NCBI GenBank assembly: GCA_001805205.1 | Contig: MHER01000041.1 | Span: forward strand, 1 to 12,720 | DNA from: Nitrospirae bacterium RIFCSPLOW2_12_42_9 | Lineage (GTDB): Bacteria > Nitrospirota > 9FT-COMBO-42-15 > HDB-SIOI813 | Reading direction: 5' to 3' | Length of the DNA stretch: 12,720 nucleotides | Part shown: positions 7,318 to 12,720 of the stretch, piece by piece | Layout of the letters: every line of letters starts with the position of its first letter | How positions within the stretch are numbered: position 1 is the first letter of the stretch | The notes under the pieces: generated by a model | Databases searched by the model: none | Seen by the model: the letters and a program-made list of their open reading frames with translations, nothing else | Told to the model about the DNA's origin: nothing | Position numbers and translations under genes: made by a program

Positions 7318-7319
7318 CG

Positions 7320-7721
7320 CTACGGTTGGATGCGTTTTATTTCGGGAATTTGATCGAAGTGGGTATCAGTACTAATAATATGGCGAATGTCATTATTCAG
7401 CATGGTTGCAGCGTGAACGGCATCCCGGACGTTGATGGTATATTGTTTCAAAAGGGCTATCGCTTTTGTGATGTCTTCCTGGGAAACGGAGAGGATAGGA
7501 TCAGTGATATCTTCAAGAAGTTTGCATGCCTGGTGAGCGAGTTCTTTCTTGTCAAGGGAATAGTACCGGTAGAGAATTTCCTGAAACACCTCTGTGTTGG
7601 TGCAGACCTGAATCTTAGAGGATCGTATCTTTTCAAGGATTTTCATGCAAGGGGCTTTCAGGGAATGGGAACTTCCGAGGGAATACATGAGGATATTGCT
7701 ATCGAGAAAATGGAGACTCAT
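7320..7721 (-). CDS. vapC: PIN-domain ribonuclease toxin, VapC-like
   Basis: The 133 residues form a complete PIN domain. The four acidic metal-binding positions are visible: D7 in FLDSNILMYSL, E44 in TNTEVFQEIL, D100 in VRDAVHAATM, and D119 (with D123) in ISTDTHFDQI. Such toxins cleave specific RNAs, often tRNA or rRNA, and stop growth when the labile antitoxin is lost. The target here is unknown. The ATG overlaps the stop of the antitoxin gene by four bases (7718-7721), the usual coupled order of antitoxin first. A 223-codon ORF on the opposite strand is the antisense shadow of this pair. All active-site residues are present, so the toxin is probably functional. In an accessory island it would favour retention of the DNA. 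Confidence 0.9.
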   Translation of the reverse strand: MSLHFLDSNILMYSLGSSHSLKAPCMKILEKIRSSKIQVCTNTEVFQEILYRYYSLDKKELAHQACKLLEDITDPILSVSQEDITKAIALLKQYTINVRDAVHAATMLNNDIRHIISTDTHFDQIPEIKRIQP

Positions 7722-7987
7722 TTTTTGCGGCCTGTTTTAAGGCGTGTATATTCTTCTTCCCATGTATCCCAGTTTATTGGTGGTGTTGTGGAGGATTCCT
7801 CAGCAAGTTTCAACAGGGAATCCACGGCATCTTTCATCCGTCTTATTTTCTCTTCTGTCAGATATTTTTCTTCCACTGCTTCGCGTACAATGGCGCCGAG
7901 TTTTTTATGTTCTTTAGCGGCCAACTCTTCAAGAGTTTTGTATTGCTTTTCTGTAAATAGTACCTGGACTCGCTGTGTGTATTTCAT
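7718..7987 (-). CDS. vapB: Ribbon-helix-helix antitoxin, VapB-like
   Basis: The 89 residues begin MKYTQRVQVLFTEKQYKTL, a beta strand and first helix of the ribbon-helix-helix fold. A second helix covers KEHKKLGAIVREAVEEKYL (25-43). The C-terminal part (INWDTWEEEYTRLKTGRKK, 71-89) is the likely toxin-wrapping tail, rich in tryptophan and charge. It should bind DNA as a dimer, repress its own promoter, and neutralise the PIN toxin next door. Its ATG is only six bases after a -10 element, so the mRNA may begin at the start codon itself; AGG three bases before the ATG is too close to act as a normal ribosome site. The RHH class is fairly sure; calling it VapB follows from its toxin partner. Confidence 0.85.
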   Translation of the reverse strand: MKYTQRVQVLFTEKQYKTLEELAAKEHKKLGAIVREAVEEKYLTEEKIRRMKDAVDSLLKLAEESSTTPPINWDTWEEEYTRLKTGRKK

Positions 7988-7992
7988 GCCTG

Positions 7993-8028
7993 AATAGTAT
8001 CAGAATAATAGTATTGTGTCAATAGTAT
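7993..8028 (-). promoter_or_regulatory. Three ATACTATT boxes at 14-bp period, candidate antitoxin operator
   Basis: ATACTATT occurs on the - strand at 8028-8021, 8014-8007 and 8000-7993, with exactly 14 bases from start to start. The boxes cover the -35, spacer and -10 of the vapBC promoter. Evenly spaced direct repeats fit cooperative binding by ribbon-helix-helix dimers, so autoregulation by the VapB-like protein is the natural reading; it is an inference. Confidence 0.65.
7994..8022 (-). promoter_or_regulatory. vapBC promoter, probably giving a leaderless mRNA
   Basis: Read on the - strand, TTGACA (8022-8017), a 17-bp spacer and TACTAT (7999-7994) form a near-consensus sigma70 promoter. 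Six bases separate the -10 from the A of the vapB ATG at 7987, which falls at the expected transcription start point. Confidence 0.75.
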
Positions 8029-8063
8029 TTTATAAGCCTCAAAGAGAACTTATCAAATGATAC

Positions 8064-8092
8064 TTGACACATATTCCGTCAATTATTATTAT
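8064..8092 (+). promoter_or_regulatory. Divergent promoter of the second DUF4143 ATPase
   Basis: TTGACA (8064-8069), 17 bp and TATTAT (8087-8092) form a near-consensus promoter facing away from vapBC, with the two -35 elements 41 bp apart. The expected start of the RNA, near 8099, lies after the first ATG (8095) and shortly before the in-frame ATG at 8107. Confidence 0.65.
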
Positions 8093-8094
8093 AA

Positions 8095-9273
8095 ATGACG
8101 ACAGATATGACACCAGTATATCAGGAAAATAAACAACCTTATGTTGAGCGGGCATTGGATCTGAATGCTATGCTTGAAAAGAAATCCTATTTTTTGTTAG
8201 GCCCCAGGCAAACCGGTAAGACTTTTCTTATTGGCCACTCACTTAAAGGGGTTCGGGTATATGACCTGCTTGATACAAGCGTGTATCTGGCTCTGAGTCA
8301 GAGGCCTGAGCGTTTATCCGAGGAGATCCTTTCAGGTGAGCGCCTTATAGTTATTGATGAAATACAACGGCTTCCAATCCTCCTCAATGAGGTACACAGG
8401 CTCATTGAAACCAGGGGCATTCGTTTCTTGCTTACAGGGTCAAGCGCCCGAAAGTTGCGTCGTGGCGGAGTCAATCTTCTCGGTGGAAGGGCGCGGACAA
8501 AATATATGCATCCCCTTACATTTCATGAACTTGGCTCAAACTTTGATTTAAATCGTGTAATTGAGCGTGGCGCTATCCCATCCATATATTTCTCTGATGA
8601 TCCTCAGTCCGATCTTCATGCCTACACAGGGTCATACCTGCAGCAAGAAATAGTTGCCGAAGGCGCTACCCGGAATATACCTGCCTTCAGCCGTTTTCTG
8701 AAAGTGGCTGCTCTCTGTAATGCTACCATTGTCAATTTTACAAATGTGGCAAATGATGCGCAGGTGCCCAGGACTACAATATACGAATATTTTGAAATAC
8801 TGAAGGATACTCTGATTCTCCATGAACTACCCCCATGGAAAAGGTCAATAAAACGAAAGCCCCTTTCTTCCTCTAAATATTATTTTTTTGATACAGGGGT
8901 AGCGACGACGCTGCAAGGAAGGCGGCACATACAAAAAGGGACGTCTGAATTTGGAGATGCCTTTGAGACCTATATATATCATGAGCTGATGAGCTACCGG
9001 GATTATATATCAGGGGAACCTCTGACCTATTGGCGTTCAACTTCAGGATTCGAAGTTGATTTTATTATTGACGATCACACGGCTGTCGAGGTAAAGGCTA
9101 AAGAAAATGTTTCTGTACAGGATTTAAAATCACTTCGCGCCCTTGCAGAAGAAAAGAAACTCAAACGTTACTTATGCGTAAGTCTTGAGGCTCGCACAAG
9201 GAAGTTAGAAGGCATCACTGTTTTGCCGGTCAAAGATTTTTTAAAGTCTCTTTGGGAAGGAGAATATGCTTAA
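8095..9273 (+). CDS. AAA ATPase with C-terminal DUF4143 domain, second copy
   Basis: The 392 residues carry Walker A FLLGPRQTGKTFLI (33-46), Walker B LIVIDEIQRLP (84-94) and sensor-like FLLTGSSARKLRR (111-123). A winged-helix segment covers about 205-240, and KYYFFDTGVATTL (261-273) marks DUF4143. The nuclease-like end is FETYIYHELMSY (290-301), FEVDFII (319-325) and AVEVKAK (330-336), with D322, E332 and K334. It shares the architecture of the ATPase at 6071 but little sequence outside motifs, so the two are distant members and not a recent duplication. The start is uncertain: ATG 8095 follows the -10 box by two bases, so RNA from that promoter would miss it and ATG 8107 (M5) would be used with a very short leader. 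The stop is at the edge of the resumed polysaccharide locus. The molecular role of the family is unknown. Confidence 0.9.
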   Translation: MTTDMTPVYQENKQPYVERALDLNAMLEKKSYFLLGPRQTGKTFLIGHSLKGVRVYDLLDTSVYLALSQRPERLSEEILSGERLIVIDEIQRLPILLNEVHRLIETRGIRFLLTGSSARKLRRGGVNLLGGRARTKYMHPLTFHELGSNFDLNRVIERGAIPSIYFSDDPQSDLHAYTGSYLQQEIVAEGATRNIPAFSRFLKVAALCNATIVNFTNVANDAQVPRTTIYEYFEILKDTLILHELPPWKRSIKRKPLSSSKYYFFDTGVATTLQGRRHIQKGTSEFGDAFETYIYHELMSYRDYISGEPLTYWRSTSGFEVDFIIDDHTAVEVKAKENVSVQDLKSLRALAEEKKLKRYLCVSLEARTRKLEGITVLPVKDFLKSLWEGEYA

Positions 9274-9310
9274 ATCTCTATTCAATAGACAATTGGAAAA
9301 GATGCTTTAA
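9266..9310 (+). other. 14-codon ORF with a strong ribosome site, possible gene-start remnant
   Basis: GGGAAGGAG (9254-9262) is the best Shine-Dalgarno sequence in this part of the window. It sits three bases before an ATG that overlaps the end of the ATPase gene in another frame. The frame reads MLKSLFNRQLEKML and stops eight bases before the next glycosyltransferase start. It may be the start of a gene cut off when the island joined the locus, a short leader peptide coupling translation into the GT2 gene, or chance. Confidence 0.25.
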
Positions 9311-9318
9311 GCGTTAAT

Positions 9319-10194
9319 ATGGGGTTAATAACTTTTTCCGTTGTTACACCATCTTTCAATCAAGGAGAATTTATTGAAGAGACTATAAAAAGCGTTCTAT
9401 CTCAAAAAGGAAAATTTTGTATAGAGTACATTATCATGGATGGAGGGTCAGCGGACAATTCAGTTGACATCATCAAGAAATACGAAAACCTTCTAAAAGA
9501 AGGAAAGTGGCCTGTGAAGTGTAAAGGTATAGAGTATAAATGGTTAAGCGAAAGGGATGAAGGACAGGCAGATGCGATTGAGAAAGGATTTGCCTATGCA
9601 AAAGGGGATATAGGGGTATGGCTTAACTCTGACGACATCTTTTATTCAGACAATACACTTGAAACTGTTGCAATGTACTTCGAGAAAGAGGATATAAATC
9701 TGTTAATAGGCAATGGAATAATTATTGATAAACAGGGGTGTAAGACCGGCAATCATAAAACAGACCGCATAGATTTTAAAGAGCTCGTGTTTCTGGATTA
9801 TCATATACTTCAGCCTTCTGCATTTCTAAAAATTCAATTTTTGAAGAATAATCCCTTTGATAAAAGATTAAACTATACCTTTGATGCAGATTTCTTTATC
9901 CGCCTCATCCTCTCAGGCGTTAAATATAAAAAGGTTTCAGATACGTTTTCATGTTTTAGATTATATCCGGAGACAAAGACCATATCGAGTATGTATAAGC
10001 GTGTGAAAGAGTCCATGATAATCGAGAGGAAGGTCACTAATAGCCGGTTGTTGCTATGCGCGAGCTGGATTTATAAATATTTCTCTGTAGTCATAAGAAT
10101 AAAATATGGAAAATCATATCTTGTAAGATTTCTTTATCCATATATAAACAAATTATTTTACAGGTTAATAGTGGGCACATGGGGTAGGAAGTGA
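9319..10194 (+). CDS. Family 2 glycosyltransferase
   Basis: This is a full 291-residue GT2 enzyme. It starts FSVVTPSFNQGEFIEETI (6-23), then YIIMDGGSADNSVDII (37-52), LSERDEGQADAIEKGFAYAK (76-95) and the DXD-type site WLNSDDIFY (101-109). FDADFFIRLI is the later acidic motif. The C-terminus (IYKYFSVVIRIKYGKSYLV, RFLYPYINKLFYRLI) is basic and aromatic, suggesting peripheral membrane contact. It is related to the truncated GT2 remnant at 2405 and shows what that gene has lost. It should add one sugar to a lipid-linked intermediate; donor and linkage are unknown. No good ribosome site precedes the ATG. It is the first gene of the right arm and overlaps the next by four bases. Confidence 0.92.
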   Translation: MGLITFSVVTPSFNQGEFIEETIKSVLSQKGKFCIEYIIMDGGSADNSVDIIKKYENLLKEGKWPVKCKGIEYKWLSERDEGQADAIEKGFAYAKGDIGVWLNSDDIFYSDNTLETVAMYFEKEDINLLIGNGIIIDKQGCKTGNHKTDRIDFKELVFLDYHILQPSAFLKIQFLKNNPFDKRLNYTFDADFFIRLILSGVKYKKVSDTFSCFRLYPETKTISSMYKRVKESMIIERKVTNSRLLLCASWIYKYFSVVIRIKYGKSYLVRFLYPYINKLFYRLIVGTWGRK

Positions 10195-11318
10195 ATGAGA
10201 AAAGGATCCTTATATTTTATCCTCATAATTTTTATGAGATGAGTGATGGGACGCATCGCAGGTTTTATAATTTACTATCTTATTTCAAGGAGAGGGATTT
10301 CAAGATAGATCTTTTGAGTATAAATGGATTTACTAATAACTGGACAGGAGAATACATTAATAGACGTGACTTATTTGATTGCATAACTGTTTGTAACTGG
10401 AGTCCTTCCATTAAAGAACAGTTTAAAAGGGCGCTAAACATAAAGAGGGGCTGTTTACAAGACTTTTCTTTTCCTTCATTACGAAAGAAGTTCAGGAGAT
10501 TGGCCGAAAGTAAACAGTATTCATTCGTTCTTGTCAGCTATGTTTACTGGGCATCACTTTTAGATGAGATCGAATCAAATATAACAAGTATAATAGACCT
10601 TCATGATTTTATTACCTTGAATAATTTTTTACTTTCTGAAAGTAATGATTTCAGACTTGGCCGAATGTTTGAGGATGAAATAAGGGCAATATCGAAATTC
10701 GACTACGCTCTTAGTATTTCTGAAGAGGAGACATTGATCCTGAGACCTTTCTGTCCCAGGACGAAATTCATAAATGTGCCTGTTTCCTTCCCTGAAAAGT
10801 TTCAGAATGGCAATGGATATATGTTCGATATTCTTTTTGTGGGATCAGGAAATACTTTTAACAGAGAGGGTATTAAATGGTTTATGGATGGTGTCTACCC
10901 GATGTTGCCTGTATCTGTAAGAATTGCAGTGGTGGGTAAGATGTGCGAATATGTTGGGAATAAAGAAAATATAACACTTATCCCTTATGCAAATGATCTT
11001 GATGAGATATATAAAAAATCGAAGATTATCTGTTGTCCTCTTAAAGGTGGAACCGGGCTAAAAGTAAAGGTAGTGGAGGCAATGTCTTATGGTAAACCTG
11101 TAGTAACTACATCATGGGGGTTGACAGGGATAATTCAGAAATCTAACAACGGCTGTCTTCTTGCCGATACCGAAAAAGGGTTCTCAGAAGCAATACTATT
11201 GCTGCTTAATGACAGAAATGAGTATAGGAAGAATCAATCCAGGGCACAGGACTTTTTCTGTCAATATTATTCTACAAGCATTGTATATAAGGAACTTGAT
11301 ACAGTTTTTATGGGTTGA
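10191..11318 (+). CDS. GT4-type (group 1) glycosyltransferase
   Basis: The 375-residue protein has a GT-B layout. The N-terminal half begins KRILIFYPHNFYEMSDGTHR (4-23) with an arginine-rich acceptor loop. IIDLHDF (134-140) lies in the middle. The C-terminal donor domain has FDILFVGSGNTFNREGIKWF (212-231), RIAVVGKM (244-251) and GGTGLKVKVVEAMSYGKPVV (286-305), with E296 at the donor-contact position. This is a retaining glycosyltransferase of the cytoplasmic face. Translation starts at GTG 10191, which overlaps the TGA of the previous gene (GTGA) and has GGGGTAGGAA just upstream, so coupling is likely. The G-G-T-G-L-K-x-K form resembles GT4 enzymes often placed with exopolysaccharide genes. 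Its sugar donor cannot be named. Confidence 0.9.
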   Translation: MNEKRILIFYPHNFYEMSDGTHRRFYNLLSYFKERDFKIDLLSINGFTNNWTGEYINRRDLFDCITVCNWSPSIKEQFKRALNIKRGCLQDFSFPSLRKKFRRLAESKQYSFVLVSYVYWASLLDEIESNITSIIDLHDFITLNNFLLSESNDFRLGRMFEDEIRAISKFDYALSISEEETLILRPFCPRTKFINVPVSFPEKFQNGNGYMFDILFVGSGNTFNREGIKWFMDGVYPMLPVSVRIAVVGKMCEYVGNKENITLIPYANDLDEIYKKSKIICCPLKGGTGLKVKVVEAMSYGKPVVTTSWGLTGIIQKSNNGCLLADTEKGFSEAILLLLNDRNEYRKNQSRAQDFFCQYYSTSIVYKELDTVFMG

Positions 11319-11371
11319 TAGATGATTTATTCAGAATTAATCAGTGAACCTTTAGAAGATATAAAGATATT

Positions 11372-12643
11372 ATGAAGATTGGGATTTATGCCCTTGGCCT
11401 CGATAGTGGCACTGCTGGAGGATTAGAGATCTATTTCAGAAATCTGATCAAGGGTCTGTGGGAGTATAATAATAAAAACGAATATTATATCTTTGTTGGA
11501 AATAAAGAGATAAAAAAGGCTGTCCAACCATACACTAACTCACACATTAAATTAATCTACCATTCCAAAATATTCAGGATTATATACTTTGTATTGATTA
11601 TGATCTCTGCAAAACCGAAGATATTTTTTAAGATCCTTGTTAATGAGATTTCCAGGTTACTCTCTTACAGTTATATATATGATGTTGATATAAGAGAGGT
11701 TTATAGTGAAACTTGCCGCATGAAACTAAATTTTCAAAAATATGGCATTGATGCCGTTCATTTTCCCTTTACCACTATCCATCCACATTATTTAAATATC
11801 AGTCTGCCCATAATCCTTACTGTTGCCGATATCCAGCAGGAATATTATCCGGAATTTTTTGATAATGAAACAATAAAAATGCGGAGTGTATCCTATAGGC
11901 CGAGTGCTGAGCGGGCTGATGTGATTATAGCAATTTCAGAATATACTAAAAAAACACTTATCGAAAAGTATAATATTAAAGCTAAAAAAATTGTCGTTGC
12001 TTATCCAGGATGTTCAAAAGACTTTAAGAAGATTGATGATACCGCCCTTTTAAACTCTGTTCGCAGCAAACATGATCTCCTCTCTGAATTTATGCTTTAC
12101 CCTGCATCGACATGGCCGCATAAAAACCATATTAAACTCCTCGAGGCAATCTCTATTTTAAGATCGAAATATTCATTTGAAAAACCGGTTGTATTGACAG
12201 GCGCCTCTCAGAATAACCATAAAAATATCATGGATACCATAGAAAGACTCGATCTGAAGGGACTGATAAAGTTCCTCTCCTTTGTGCCATTCAGTGATCT
12301 GCCGGTCATATACAATTTAGCGACTATTATGGTCTTTCCTTCTTTTTTTGAAGGGTTTGGTATACCCCTCGTAGAGGCCATTAATGTGGGTCTGCCGATA
12401 GCATGTTCGGATAGGACATCGATTCCGGAGGTTGTAGGAGATGCGGGGATTTATTTTAATCCTGATAGTGCGGAGGATATTGCAGAAAAGATTTATCAGC
12501 TCTGGAAGGATGAAGATCTCAGGAGGAGATTAATAAAAAAAGGTCTTGAACGGGCAAAAAGATTTGCGTGGAAGCAGGGAATAGAGATGACCTCAAATGC
12601 CTATAAACAGGCTGGTCAGAGACGTATTCAACAAAAGACATAA
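11372..12643 (+). CDS. GT4-type (group 1) glycosyltransferase, mannosyltransferase-like
   Basis: The 423 residues show a classical GT4 enzyme. KIGIYALGLDSGTAGGLEIY (2-21) carries the glycine-rich acceptor loop. RADVIIAISEYTKKTLIEKY (181-200) and VAYPGCSKDF (209-218) lead into the donor domain. FMLYPASTWPHKNHIKLLEA (240-259) has the K that follows the PHKN motif. FPSFFEGFGIPLVEAINVGLP (322-342) contains the E-x7-E pair (E327, E335). SIPEVVGDAGIYFNPD (350-365) completes it. The GFGIPLVEA and WPHKN forms are common in mannosyl- and rhamnosyl-transferases, which would suit the gmd gene that follows, but this is an inference. The first half has an insertion with a hydrophobic patch (IIYFVLIMISA, 70-80) that may touch the membrane. 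AGAAGA sits upstream of the ATG as a weak ribosome site. Confidence 0.92.
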   Translation: MKIGIYALGLDSGTAGGLEIYFRNLIKGLWEYNNKNEYYIFVGNKEIKKAVQPYTNSHIKLIYHSKIFRIIYFVLIMISAKPKIFFKILVNEISRLLSYSYIYDVDIREVYSETCRMKLNFQKYGIDAVHFPFTTIHPHYLNISLPIILTVADIQQEYYPEFFDNETIKMRSVSYRPSAERADVIIAISEYTKKTLIEKYNIKAKKIVVAYPGCSKDFKKIDDTALLNSVRSKHDLLSEFMLYPASTWPHKNHIKLLEAISILRSKYSFEKPVVLTGASQNNHKNIMDTIERLDLKGLIKFLSFVPFSDLPVIYNLATIMVFPSFFEGFGIPLVEAINVGLPIACSDRTSIPEVVGDAGIYFNPDSAEDIAEKIYQLWKDEDLRRRLIKKGLERAKRFAWKQGIEMTSNAYKQAGQRRIQQKT

Positions 12644-12654
12644 GGGGAATAAAA

Positions 12655-12720
12655 TTGAAAAAAAGGGCATTGATAACCGGGATAACAGGACAGGATGGCT
12701 CTTATCTCGCTGAGTTGTTG
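12655..12720 (+). CDS. gmd: GDP-mannose 4,6-dehydratase, N-terminal end (continues past window)
   Basis: Only 22 codons are visible, read from TTG 12655. They give KKRALITGITGQDGSYLAEL, the characteristic N-terminus of GDP-mannose 4,6-dehydratase with the T-G-x-x-G-x-x-G NADP-binding loop and its diagnostic TGQDGSYLAELL wording. The enzyme turns GDP-mannose into GDP-4-keto-6-deoxymannose, the precursor of GDP-fucose, GDP-rhamnose and GDP-perosamine. AAGGGGAA (12642-12649) is a strong ribosome site at normal spacing from the TTG, and no ATG lies in frame in between, so the rare start is well supported. It begins 11 bp after the GT4 stop, in the same operon. Genes that would reduce or aminate the product lie outside the window, unless the aminotransferase at 238 serves this role. 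Confidence 0.9.
   Translation, partial: MKKRALITGITGQDGSYLAELL

Noticed and set aside
7326..7997. A 223-codon + strand ORF opposite vapBC
   Set aside because: It is antisense to two overlapping genes with clear PIN and RHH motifs, is serine- and phenylalanine-rich without domain features, and lacks a ribosome site.
5844..9318. Island as a classical transposon or integrative element
   Set aside because: I see no transposase, integrase, tRNA gene, terminal inverted repeats or target-site duplication at its edges.

Overview
This window is a piece of a bacterial surface-polysaccharide locus, with all its biosynthetic genes on the + strand, interrupted by a short accessory island. The DNA is AT-rich. 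Several starts have little or no Shine-Dalgarno sequence. A Gram-negative environmental bacterium fits best: the locus type, the PIN/RHH toxin-antitoxin pair, the DUF4143 ATPases and a CCGGGGACA-type palindromic repeat recall Nitrospirota or Desulfobacterota genomes. This taxonomic guess is weak and rests on no marker gene.

Left arm (1-5843): the C-terminal end of a probable sulfotransferase; a PLP sugar aminotransferase of the DegT/DnrJ/EryC1/StrS family (closest in feel to dTDP-4-amino-4,6-dideoxyhexose transaminases); a GT2 glycosyltransferase; a broken chimera of a GT2 N-terminus joined out of frame to a GT4 C-terminus; then three intact PAPS-dependent sulfotransferases from different subfamilies. 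Genes abut or overlap by a few bases, as in one operon.

Island (5844-9318): a tandem pair of identical 33-bp palindromic units, an AAA ATPase with a DUF4143 C-terminus, a VapBC-like toxin-antitoxin pair on the - strand, and a second, divergent AAA/DUF4143 ATPase. Each ATPase and the TA pair has its own sigma70-like promoter. Three ATACTATT boxes at an exact 14-bp period overlap the vapB promoter. None of these genes has an evident role in glycan synthesis, so this looks like inserted cargo.

Right arm (9319-12720): one GT2 and two GT4 glycosyltransferases, then the first 22 codons of GDP-mannose 4,6-dehydratase (gmd), reading out of the window.

Together, the gmd start (GDP-6-deoxyhexose supply), the aminotransferase (amino-deoxysugar supply), four intact glycosyltransferases and the sulfotransferases imply synthesis of a sulfated, deoxysugar-containing glycan, either exopolysaccharide, capsule or O-antigen. 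No polymerase, flippase or export gene lies in the window, so its class cannot be decided here. I see no single gene set that amounts to a clearly new system. The most unusual content is the sulfotransferase cluster and the ATPase/TA island with its phased operator.
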